A DNA stretch of 64,000 nt, from positions 2,330,930 to 2,394,929 of the forward strand of contig NC_030389.2 of NCBI RefSeq assembly GCF_001625215.2, in the 5' to 3' direction. How positions within the stretch are numbered: position 1 is the first letter of the stretch; the number at the start of each line of letters is the position of its first letter. The position numbers and the translations under genes were made by a program. Source of the stretch: Daucus carota subsp. sativus (taxonomy: Eukaryota > Streptophyta > Magnoliopsida > Apiales > Apiaceae). Positions 1 through 9,841 of this stretch are shown piece after piece. The notes beneath the pieces were generated by a model, which saw only the letters and a list, made by a program, of their open reading frames with translations, had not been told where the DNA came from and did not search any database.

Positions 1-1
1 C

Positions 2-370
2 AAGTGTCTCCAATTCTGTGTTGAATGTGAAGTAATAGCAGGGCAATTTAAGGGAACAAAACATTTTATTCCAAGGATGGAGTTATGTCCAACAGAAACA
101 AGGCTACCATTCAAATTATGTAGAAAACAAATGCCTCTACAAGTATGCTATGCCATGACCATAAACAAAGCACAGGGGCAATCTCTTGAAAGAGTTGGTT
201 TGTTTTTGCCAAAAGGAGTCTTCACACATGGCCAGTTCTATGTAGCAGTAAGTCGTGTAACCTCGCCACAGGGTCTAAAATTATTCATCGATGACGAGAA
301 TGGAAACAGCACATACATCACTCAAAATGTAGTTTACAAGGAAGTGTTCTACAATTTACCAGTTATTTAG
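2..370 (+). CDS. Helitron Rep/helicase protein, C-terminal fragment
   Basis: The reading frame is open from base 2 to the stop at 368-370 and is cut by the window edge, so about 122 residues are visible. The end of a PIF1-type superfamily 1 helicase is recognisable: TINKAQGQS matches helicase motif V, and HGQFYVAVSR matches the motif VI region found in PIF1 and RepHel proteins. In Helitrons this helicase is fused to an HUH Rep nuclease that would lie upstream. The downstream RPA-like genes favour RepHel over a host PIF1 gene. No frameshift is seen in the visible part. Confidence 0.85.
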   Translation, partial: KCLQFCVECEVIAGQFKGTKHFIPRMELCPTETRLPFKLCRKQMPLQVCYAMTINKAQGQSLERVGLFLPKGVFTHGQFYVAVSRVTSPQGLKLFIDDENGNSTYITQNVVYKEVFYNLPVI

Positions 371-880
371 TTTTTCCACTTCTGTAACTGTAATTTCACT
401 TTGAGTGTTGTTTGTAATCTATTTCCAACCTTATTTTGTATGAGGTACTAACTCGCACATTGAAATGGTTATTACATTATCCACTGCAATTTCCTTACAT
501 TTATTGTTTGTTTCCGATATTGAAATATAAGGTTCAGCCTTTTAATATATGTAATTAGTCTCCAATATTGTTTGTTTAACAGTATTCCACAACCTTGACC
601 GTCCTGTTCAATTTACACAACTAATAAAGTTAATAGAAGATAGTTGGCAAACTGACAGGTATTGAATATAATATTATAACAAGTACAATAATTCATCTAG
701 GACTTAACCGTGGTTATTTCATATCTAGAAATAGATCTGAGTTTAAAGTATCAGCTGTTTCTTTCATTTGAAGAAGAAGAACGCATCAATCACAGTGTAA
801 TAAATACATAGCATTACAAATCCTGCTACTTGCTTTTAATGTTTCAACTGTATGTATTAATATATATTTGTTTGTTACAG
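371..880 (+). other. Spacer and putative promoter of the first RPA-like gene
   Basis: AT-rich DNA between the helicase stop and the first RPA-like gene. A pyrimidine tract ending in ttacag lies directly before the ATG at 881 and looks like a splice acceptor, so a 5' untranslated exon may lie in this stretch. I see no other gene. Confidence 0.4.
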
Positions 881-3265
881 ATGGCTTTCTACAACTACGA
901 CTCCGTTGAAAAACTTGATGATTCAAAAGATGAGTGGACTGTTCGAGTTAGAGCGCAATCAGTTTGGAAGGGTATCACTAAAAAAACCGGTGAATTCAGA
1001 GGCCTAAACATAATATTCTTCGATGACTACGTAAGATTAATACAACATACTCCTTTCGTGAACATTTATTATTGTAAATAATATAGCATAAATAAATATA
1101 TGGTTTTCTGGCTTTAGAGTTCAAGGATCCACGGTTTCATAGCCTCACAAATTTGTCCAAAGTTTGAAGATCAACTTTATGAGGGTCAGATTTACATTTT
1201 ACAAAATTTCTCGGTAAAAGAATATAATGGTGATGAGACAAGTAGATCTGTGAGAAATGAGAAACATATCTACTTCACAAGTGAAACAAAAATGGAGATA
1301 GATACGAAGGTTGGAATAAAATTTCCAACTCATAGCTTTGACATTCGAAATTTAGATGAGGTGGATGCAATGAAGGGAGACAATAGATTTCTGAATGGTA
1401 ACTTTTTGGGACACATTACCTCCACATGTTTAAGTCACTTTTGATGAGGGGTACATCTAATATTAATTCAATTTCTTTATAGATTTTGCTGCCGTGGTAG
1501 AGGGAATTCCACAGAAAAATGTCTATACCAAGGACGATGTTGAGAGGTCACATGTTTCTTTCACAATAACTGATGGCAGGTATGTGAAATAAATTCATAA
1601 AATTAAAAAAACCGATTGGGAATATAATTTGAAATGTTAACTAGAAAAATTGTACGCTACTGCGCAAATTTGCAGGAAGTCACAAAATGTAACTTTCTTC
1701 AATGAGTTTGGTGACTTCTTTCTGGATGCATTTAGCAAAATTGAAGACAAACCAGTAGTCATTATAATATGCTGTGCCAAAGTAACTGAATGGAAAGGTA
1801 CATCCACCGTGCATTTAGTTCAAACAAATATGCACGTCGGATCATAATTCTTTTGTACTTTATCCGCAGGCGTTGTGTACTTGACTAATTTCCCTGCCAC
1901 AAGATTTTATCTAAATATCAAACATGTTGCTGTTACAATGTTGAAAGAGAGGTTAGATTATTGTTCCAGTTAATTATTTTTAAGGTTTACAACATGTTAT
2001 TATGTTCATTTCATAAGTTTGATTACAAAAATTTATAGATATCATAAGCCAGATTTTTATGTGATGGACATTGATGATGATGATGATGTATCTAAACTTG
2101 AGATTAAAAAAGTGAATGAGTTGCGCAAGCTGAATGAAAGTTACATTCAGGTATTCAACACATTCAAATTGTAATAAAACTGTGTATGTATATACATTAT
2201 CTCACTGATTAAGTATGAGGACAGAAAAAGGTTGCCTGTGAGGTTACGGTGAAAAGGTTTGACGAGAAAATGAATTGGTTTTCTCCATTTTGTCTCCAAT
2301 GTGAGAAAGACATCAAGTTGGCTGATGGAAGCTATCAGTGCTGTGGAAGAAGTATCCTGTATCCGGACAAAAGGTGCTCAACTAATTTATTGTTAAGCTC
2401 TTAGCTTATTTCAGTCATTTCTTAATAATCCATTACATTATTACATTGTTAACTTTACTGCAGGTTTCGTTTATACAGCTTATGTTCTGATAGCACAGGA
2501 ACAGTTGCAATTGTTTGGCCTGATGAGGAAATTTGCCGCCTAACAGGGAAAACGGTATATGATGTTGATGCGGAAGAAATTGAGGTGAGGGTGTTACTAA
2601 TTAGGTCAATTATATTATGGTCCAATAAAAGTTCTGCCAAAAAAATACTTAATATGACATTTTTTTCCTATAGACAGTGGAAGGTGTTAACAAAATACCT
2701 GATATCCTTAAAAGCTTTGAGAAGAAAGCATACACAATAACAATTGTGGTTAGTGAAGAAAATGTAACAAAAGGATCAAATGTGTTTCACGCATCAAACA
2801 TTTCCAAACCACACGAAGTCACAGACACCCATTCTCCAGGTCCTAACAAAAATGTTGTTGCCGAGCAAGAAGAAATTATTGATGTGAGCTTCATACAATT
2901 AAAAACCATATGTTTTGTTCATACCTAGCCAGAAATGTTATAAATTACTGAAATTTTCTTCTTAACAGGTGAATAACAAAGAAATGTTGTCCAACGTAAA
3001 CAGTCCGCCAACTGAGAAATCAACCAACCGTACAAGATCAAGGCTTCCGGAGGAAAAGTTGGAGACATCAATCAAACCGCCAAAATTTAAAAATATCAAA
3101 GTTGAGAAAGTAAGTTCTTCATTATGCAGCTTCCTTTACAGTTTAACACATTGCATTGTTATCTCTGGATATCCGGATATGAATTTAGAACATTAAAAAA
3201 CAATCTTTGTACACTTTTAAAATGTTTAAATTATCTTACACCGCTTAACTTTAATACAGATGTAA
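881..3265 (+). CDS. RPA70-like single-strand DNA-binding protein, copy 1 (Helitron)
   Basis: I model eleven exons with GT-AG introns: 881-1030, 1118-1397, 1483-1579, 1676-1797, 1870-1951, 2039-2150, 2225-2373, 2464-2584, 2674-2883, 2969-3109 and 3260-3265. All phases fit and give 489 aa. The protein resembles plant replication protein A large-subunit-like proteins: an N-terminal OB fold, a second OB fold opening with RIHGFIASQI, then a C-terminal zinc-ribbon OB domain. In that ribbon the first pair is C-x2-C, but the second pair is CC with no spacer, whereas copy 2 has C-x2-C. The last exon encodes only Met and stop. The expected role is binding displaced single strands during Helitron transposition. 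Exon edges are inferred by eye. Confidence 0.8.
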
Positions 3266-4362
3266 GCTCAGCTTCTCAAGGAAATTGAATCCAGCTGACA
3301 ACTAGGATCATCTCACTCATCAAAGTTGTGTACTAAACAGGAGATGCAAAGACTATTTATATCCTACATTTTGTGTCAGATGGAATGCTTTTGTAATCCA
3401 CATGAACGGCATTTGTGCCATGGAACTTGAAACCACCGAAACATTTGGTCTCCTAAAAATCATGTAATTCATACCTTTTTATTCGGATGCAACCAGGGCC
3501 GGTTAGCTAGATTTGAGAGCCTAAGCAGACAGCATCAAAAGGCCTTTTTTATATATAAAAATTATTTCTTATTAAAAATTATGTATATTTTACATTAATA
3601 TAGAATTATGCACAAAAAAAATATATGATGAGATGATAATTAATTATATTTCCATTTAACACAAAATTTATATACCATCTTATATGTTGTTCTTTTTATT
3701 TATTTATTAAGTTTATTTATATATTAATGTAACATTTACACTAATTAAATATTAAAAAAGTACTATAACACAAAAATAGAAAACACATAATTTCTAATAA
3801 TGTAAAACTTATGAAAAATATAATAAGTATTATATATTTAAATAATAAATTTTATTACATTTAGTAAGTACTTAATACACATATCATTAAAAAAATTTAA
3901 AATCATTTGATTAATTTAATTCTCATTTTTTAAGTTAATCTTATTTATATTTATTAATATATCATGTTATATATATTATCTTTTTAAAGTACAATAATTC
4001 ATATTTGTTTTAGATATTATATATTTTTTTATATTAACAAACCAAAATTTAATATTATTATCTTAATATATACAACTTTAGCATATTTTGAGGCCTTTTT
4101 TAGAGGTGGGGCGACCCTATGATAACTAACTAAATTCTGTACATTCTTATTTTTTTAAAAATTGAAGGAATTCAAATAGATTTAAAATAAAGAACATGCC
4201 GTTTAAACAAGATACTTTTAGAATAAAATATGAAACTTATTAACAGAGTTAGGACCAGTACAACAACTACATCAAAATATTTAATGTCCAACTACCAAAC
4301 TAATATGCTATAACACAGAGTCAGAACTCAACTTTCATTGTTTCAAAATTTCATAGCAAAAA
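3266..4362. other. Very AT-rich spacer between the two RPA-like genes
   Basis: The stretch from about 3494 to 4125 is extremely AT-rich. It opens with agggccggttagctag, resembling a hAT-like terminus, and closes with the words gaggcctttttt and gcgaccctat. I found no clean inverted repeat or target duplication, so an insertion is only suspected. The rest is the 3' flank of copy 1 and the upstream region of copy 2. Confidence 0.3.
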
Positions 4363-6407
4363 ATGGCTACATCCAACTGTGAAACTCTAAGAAACGTAAC
4401 TACTGGAAGAACCGACTGGAAGGTTAAGGTCCGGATTATCAGAATATGGAGAGGTTCTACCCTAACTGGAGTTCCTTTCAAAGGATTCAATCTACTGTTT
4501 CTAGATTCAAAGGTCAGTGCTTCGAACAGTTTTTTGCCTATAAAAATATATATTTTATGAAAACATATTTTGAAATATCAATATTATCAGAGCTGCAGGA
4601 TGCATGCCTGGGTACCAGCAGCTTTATCTGATAAAATGGAAAGACTGGTGGAGGAAGGCAAACTATACCTGATTAAAAATTTCCAGGTTCAAAACTATGA
4701 AGAAAAAGCTAAGTATCGTGCCGTACAAATGGATAGGCAAATTGTCTTCACTGCAGATACAAAGTTGAAGGAAATAGAAGAAACTGATATATTCATCCCA
4801 AAAAACAGTTTCGACTTATATGAATATGCAGACCTCAAAAAAGTTGCTGATCAAGATCTCTACCTTACAGGTCCAGTTTCAAAACTTTGCCTTCATCATG
4901 ATCATTATATTTTTACGTTATTATTTAGAGTATAACAATGCAACAGATGTGTTAGGTTTCATTCAAAAGATGGAGGGTCTAAGTAGAAATGCAAGTAACA
5001 AAGTTAAGCTAAAGTTCAAGATCACTGATGGAAGGTACTCAACAACATGTGTTATATACACCCTTCTTCCGGTGAAAATAAACTAATTATACCATCTAAT
5101 TTTTCATTCAGAAAAACAATAAATGTTACTTTATGGGATGCATTTGCTGAAGCTTTTGAAAAAGATTATATGAAGGAGAATCTGGAGCAACCTGTTATTG
5201 TCATAATTGCAAGTGGTAGAGTCACAAAATTTCGAGGTCAAGCATTATTTCTTGCGCATACTGTTGAAAAATTTCTTTTCAAGAGAATTATTTACCACTT
5301 CTAACCTTCTAAGTTGCAGATCAACTTGATATTTGCAACTACTCGCCTACCAAGATCTACATCAATTATGAACATCACAGTGTTGCAAGACTCCGTAAGA
5401 TGTATGTATTAATATCAATTATTCAACTGATTTATAAATCACACGATACAAATCAGGTTTTATGCATTCTTATCAGGCTGAAGGATCCAAATTTCAACAA
5501 AGTTCAAATGCCAAAGAAGAAAAAACCAGCACAAGTTTGTACTATAAGTGAAGTGCAAAATGCATCAGCTCAGTTTATTCAGGTAAGAATCTTCAGTACC
5601 AAATGCAATAAATCTAATAACAAGTACTAATATTGAGTTCTGCACTGTGTAGGAGGAAGTTATTTGTAAGGCAACCATCATTTCTATTGAAACTACAGAA
5701 ATTTGGAACCAACTCATTTGCACTTCATGTTATAGAGATACTCAGATGGAAAACAACAAACAGCATTGCAAATACTGTAGCAGAATTGTTCCACATCCAT
5801 TGAAGAGGTAAAATCACATGAAAATTATAGTGAACTCAGAACAATGATTAGTACTACTGTAATTTTAATATTCTCCATCCAAATACAAAATATAGGTTCC
5901 ATGTGACAGCTATTGCTCAAGATGATACGGGAGATCTTAAAATCATTTTGAAAGACAGAGAAATACGTAATTTGATACACAAGTATGTGGAGGAACTGGA
6001 AACTGAGGTAATTTAAGCAAATCGGCCATGTATCACATTATTACATAGACATGTACTTATCAAAGCTATCTCATTCAGGACAATTCTTTCCCAAAAAAAA
6101 TCAAAGATATTGAAGGAAGTGGATACACAATCAAACTGTTGATAACATCAAGAAATGTGGAGAAAAGGGATTTGTCCTACATTGCTACAGACATAGTGAC
6201 TGGGTACAACTACATAGATGAAAGCGTACAGCAGAAAGATTCATCTATGCAGACTTCAACTTCTGCTGCAGAGGTATGTATTTACATTTCATTTCAAGAT
6301 ATTATTATTTCATAATACAAATGTTTCTTATTTTAAAATCCATACAGCCATCAGGATCATCAATCCAGTTGGACGAAATATCTCAGCTCGACTACGCAAC
6401 ACAGTGA
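4363..6407 (+). CDS. RPA70-like single-strand DNA-binding protein, copy 2 (Helitron)
   Basis: Ten exons are modelled: 4363-4512, 4591-4870, 4929-5034, 5112-5236, 5320-5401, 5477-5582, 5653-5807, 5896-6007, 6079-6273 and 6348-6407, giving 456 aa. Exons 1, 2 and 5 are exactly as long as in the upstream copy (150, 280 and 82 nt) and the phases agree, so the pair arose by tandem duplication of one ancestor. The C-terminal zinc ribbon is complete, C-x2-C-x12-C-x2-C, in the exon at 5653-5807. The start is the ATG at 4363, which places exon 1 in register with copy 1. No internal stops occur in the spliced frame. The same single-strand binding role is expected. Confidence 0.82.
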
Positions 6408-6754
6408 AAAGGATAAGTGTGGAGAGTAGCTGAAGACGTTAAGGAGATGCTCCTATTTTACCCTGAACTTTAATCACATTTTACTTTTCGGGATTATGTA
6501 ACTTAAGTACTATTTGTTAACAAACATTGTACTAATCTGTGTGTAATATTTAAGACAATGCAATCTTTGCTAAAGCAAACTAGAATCAGTCCATAATTCA
6601 ACATCATAAAATAGACTTTCAATGGACTGTTATGACTAATTTTGTTTGGACTATTATCTACAGTAATTAATCGATAATAATTAAACTATCTCACTCATTT
6701 TTTATTTAGCAAAAAATAAAAACTAGCACCATGCGAAGCGGGCAAACATCCTAG

Positions 6755-7177
6755 TTTATATACAATCCATGTACCTACGTGGACATAGATATGTAAAAGA
6801 ACTTTGGCACTTTGCCCATCCGGATTTTGACGGGATCTGTTATATGAAAATGAAACCGTTGCTGGTGCGAATTGGTTTCAAGTTTCCTACTTCAGAGTAG
6901 GCTTAGTACAGTATAGTCACACGTACCATAGCTCAAATATGAGTAAATTAGTACTTATGTTTATTTACATTCTTCTTTCCAATTTTTCGTTTTCACTAGA
7001 ATATATAGAAAGGAATGTAGTTGATGGCCGTCAGGGAATCTATTCTGAATCCGCAGCTATTATGATGGTTTCTTTATGATATATCCTTGTGTTGTTCTTT
7101 TTCTGTTTTCCCCTTTAGATGTATATCCGGAGGACTATCCGGCTGGCTAGTCACTGAGGAGGATGGGCTATCAAGGA
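6755..7177. other. Intergenic, no gene seen
   Basis: This flanks the proposed Helitron end. A short stretch around 6768-6800 (words such as acatagatatgtaaaa) is similar to DNA near 24.90 kb and suggests a dispersed repeat. Nothing else is recognisable. Confidence 0.35.
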
Positions 7178-7363
7178 TAGGGGCGGATCTAGGATTCGAA
7201 TTCTAGGGGCACCAAACAATTCGGAAAACATCTATATATTTTTAAATTCTGTGATGGTACTTTTATAATTTTGCAAAATTTAGAATGGTGAAAAAATATA
7301 AAAAAAATAAATTTAGAAAGACTTGTATCCGTTCGTGACCCTTCTTAGCTAGATCCGCCCCTG
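7178..7363. mobile_element. hAT-type MITE
   Basis: A 186-bp element with 15-bp terminal inverted repeats: the left end is TAGGGGCGGATCTAG and the right end CTAGATCCGCCCCTG, with one mismatch at the outermost base. The flanking octamers atcaagga (7170-7177) and attgagga (7364-7371) match at six of eight positions, consistent with a decayed 8-bp hAT target duplication. There is no coding capacity. Confidence 0.75.
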
Positions 7364-7371
7364 ATTGAGGA

Positions 7372-9009
7372 CACATGTCGTCCGATTCCGAATTTAGGGG
7401 ATGAAATGGTTCACGGCGTTTGCCATGTGTCCAGGCATTTGTTGAGGTGCCTGGCTTGGTTGTAGGCGCCTTGTTCAGCATGAGTGTTCGTGCATGCTGT
7501 GACGGTGGCCTCTACATGTCATTGTGCGTTCCTACTAGCTTTCGGTGGTAAAATTGAAAATGCCGGGTGCCATCAATTGAAAATTTCGCGTTCGTGTACG
7601 TGTGCAAGATACACGACACAGAAAGTACACGATACGAATTATCAGTCTACTTCTATGCCCACCTTTCTTGCTCTCAGGTTGTAAAAAATCTCAATATTGT
7701 ATTTGTCGAGAAGAAAAACAAAAATTGTGTTTTCATTATGAAAAACTAATTGTGAATTTACTTTTTCTTTATTCTCTTGTCTTATTTCATTTTCCCTCTC
7801 CTCCATCCGACCTAGCTCCTGTATTTCTATTCAAAATTAAGTGATGTACAATTTTTATATTTCATAACAATATTATTTTAATTTTTAAAATATACTTGTG
7901 ATAATTGTAATCTTATTTACAGTTTTTATTTTATATTTTAAAATCACTTAATTAATTTAAATTTTGTTATAGATGTGTCACTAATTTTTAAAGATTTTTA
8001 AATTTTATGATTGTTTTACAATATCAATGATTTTTTTGAATTAATAATTAAAGATTTTTAAATTATTCTTATACATTAATTTCTGGTGAATTGTCACATC
8101 CGACTTTCGAGTGAAAAGCTTTTTTTTAGTGGGGTAGTAAATTTCAACCTTTTTTAAAAAAAAAAATTCAGTTTGTTATCACTTCGAAATTTTCTAGTGT
8201 GTTGTCGCTTCAATTATTATTGCTATCCTATAAATAACTTCTACATGAGTTTATAATCAAACAAACTCGTCGTCTAGATTTTTAAATTATTATTTTCATA
8301 AATACTTTCCTACTCAAAGAAATCGCAAGATCAACTACAATATATAATAACTGCTGATGATGATCAAGACTATCATCATGAGTTAAAAACATGTAGAGAG
8401 GTGGCCGATGAGATAGACAATAACAAACAATATGATTTAGATGACGAGCAAGATGATTCTGGTGACGAGCAAGAGCATTTTCCAACTGCTCCCTATTTGC
8501 AACCGGAGAAATTAATGCCTCACCTGATAATTTGCTCAAATATTTATCCACCCAATAATGATTTATTTAAAGCTAGGTCAATATTTTGCATATAAGCAAA
8601 CTACAATTATTGCTATAAAAGCAAATCACATAAAAAATTCTAAAAATTACCATGTTATAAAAAATGATACAACACGACGTGAGATAAAATTCTAAAATGT
8701 CTCTCCTTTTTGAAGTGTTTTGTTATATTTTGTTTTATTATGTTTAGAACTGTTTGATGTTGGATCTGTTTAAAATGATTTTGTTGATCATATTTTAGTT
8801 TTAAGAATTTTGAAATTCTATCCGTTAAATGATCTGGAAACAAAATAGCTAATTGATTTCAATATATTTATTTTCCAACCTGATTGTATCACAGTTGGGA
8901 GTTTATCAATCAAATTCTGATTAACGAAATTGATTTCTTAAGAAAAGAAAAACAGCGACTCCAAATGCACAAAACCGTGGTCACTTTCTATACAAGTTGA
9001 GTAGCAAAT
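7372..9009. other. Intergenic stretch before the LTR retrotransposon
   Basis: AT-rich, with no recognised gene. A 64-codon acidic reading frame at 8401-8595 (rich in D, E and N) has no recognisable domain and no supporting context. Confidence 0.35.
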
Positions 9010-9508
9010 TGATAAGGTACCACGCTACAGGAACCGCCAACAGTACCCGCCCCCGCTACAGGACTTGGAGATCCCCAAAGTCAGACCTCATCATTACTAA
9101 GTACAAGGCAAACAGGATAATAAGCATGCACAAATCCCAAAAGGACAGAGAAAAGGACAGTAGCTGCACCAAAGCAGCCACCCATGCTGGGGAGTGTCCA
9201 CAGACCCATTCCCGCCACTGTAGCAACAGTGGCGGCCAAGGGCCTATATAAAGGACTCCCCAGCCAAAGTGGAAGGTAAGTGCAAATTCCTCCCCAAAAC
9301 TCTCTCTAAAAAGCATCTCTCGCCATACATTTAGAGTGAAAACTCTCTGATTTCCCTTACTTGTCAAGCACATCCAAATCACTGATTATCACGCCGGAGG
9401 CGCCTCACGGGATGTCACCCCCCGTGTAGCGTTGTTTTGCAGGTTAGGTCCTGCCTGAAGCTTCCCGGAACAGTGCACTGGAACCCTAGACGAGATTTGG
9501 AGTTATCA
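9010..9508 (+). repeat. 5' LTR
   Basis: 499 bp, starting TGATAAGG and ending GAGTTATCA. The only difference from the 3' LTR that I find is C here versus T there, in the word cagtaccYgcccc near the left end. A TATA box lies in the middle and a GC-rich stretch near the right end. Confidence 0.95.
9245..9252 (+). promoter_or_regulatory. LTR TATA box
   Basis: TATATAAA within cctatataaagga, about 235 nt into the LTR, a normal position for the U3 promoter. Transcription would start some 30 nt downstream. Nearly the same word, ctatataaagg, precedes two of the antisense genes. Confidence 0.7.
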
Positions 9509-9532
9509 TTTGGCGCGCCAGGAAGGGGCCTT
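9509..9532 (+). promoter_or_regulatory. Primer-binding site region
   Basis: The sequence directly after the 5' LTR, TTTGGCGCGCCAGGAAGGGG, is the expected place for the tRNA primer site, and the TGGCG opening is common in plant gypsy elements. I do not assign the tRNA. Confidence 0.6.
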
Positions 9533-9566
9533 CTCCCTAAGAGAAACCTAACCGCATCCCTGGAAG

Positions 9567-9812
9567 TTGGGTGAATTTATGCAAACTCGATCCGGACTCA
9601 TAGTAAGTCAGACCAGCAACATGGCAAACCCTCGCCCAAACATGCAAAACACCAACCTGCTAAATCCCGACCCTACTAACCCTAATGCTCAAGTAGTCGG
9701 CGACGACGTGCTGCTACAAGACCTATCACCGTCCGGAAACTCCGTCCCAAACGCGGGACAAAACACCAACGCAGTACCCCCCCGCTCGTTCAAGGGGGGC
9801 CCATTGACCTGA
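9567..9812 (+). pseudogene. Gag N-terminal segment, separated by a frame break
   Basis: An 81-codon frame (likely starts at 9567 or 9621) that ends at TGA just before the main gag-pol frame. After one frame change within the C7/G6 tract near 9777-9801, the reading continues as P-I-D-L-T-K-F-T into the long frame. This looks like the original start of gag, cut off by a one-base indel in a homopolymer. It could also be a sequencing error. Asn, Pro and Gln are abundant, as in the disordered gag leader of this group. Confidence 0.6.
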
Positions 9813-9841
9813 CAAAGTTCACACAGCAACAAATCGACATA

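Larger units (their letters stand above)
1..6754 (+). mobile_element. Helitron, 3' part of an autonomous-type element
   Basis: A PIF1-type helicase end is followed on the same strand by two RPA70-like genes. This gene set is the known layout of plant autonomous Helitrons, where RepHel mobilises the element by rolling circle and RPA-like proteins probably bind the single strand. The proposed 3' end is CTAG at 6751-6754 followed by T, as expected for insertion between A and T. A short GC-rich imperfect hairpin with a GAA loop (about 6727-6742) lies 8 nt upstream. The Rep domain and 5' TC end lie left of the window. The gene content is strong evidence; the exact terminus is inferred from CTRR and hairpin only. 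Confidence 0.7.

Noticed and set aside
3494-4125. hAT insertion between the RPA genes
   Set aside because: The left side has agggccgg, but I could not find the matching right terminus or an 8-bp duplication, so it is listed only as AT-rich spacer.
8401-8595. Small acidic gene
   Set aside because: 64 codons, no domain, no promoter or splice evidence, and surrounded by AT-rich intergenic DNA.
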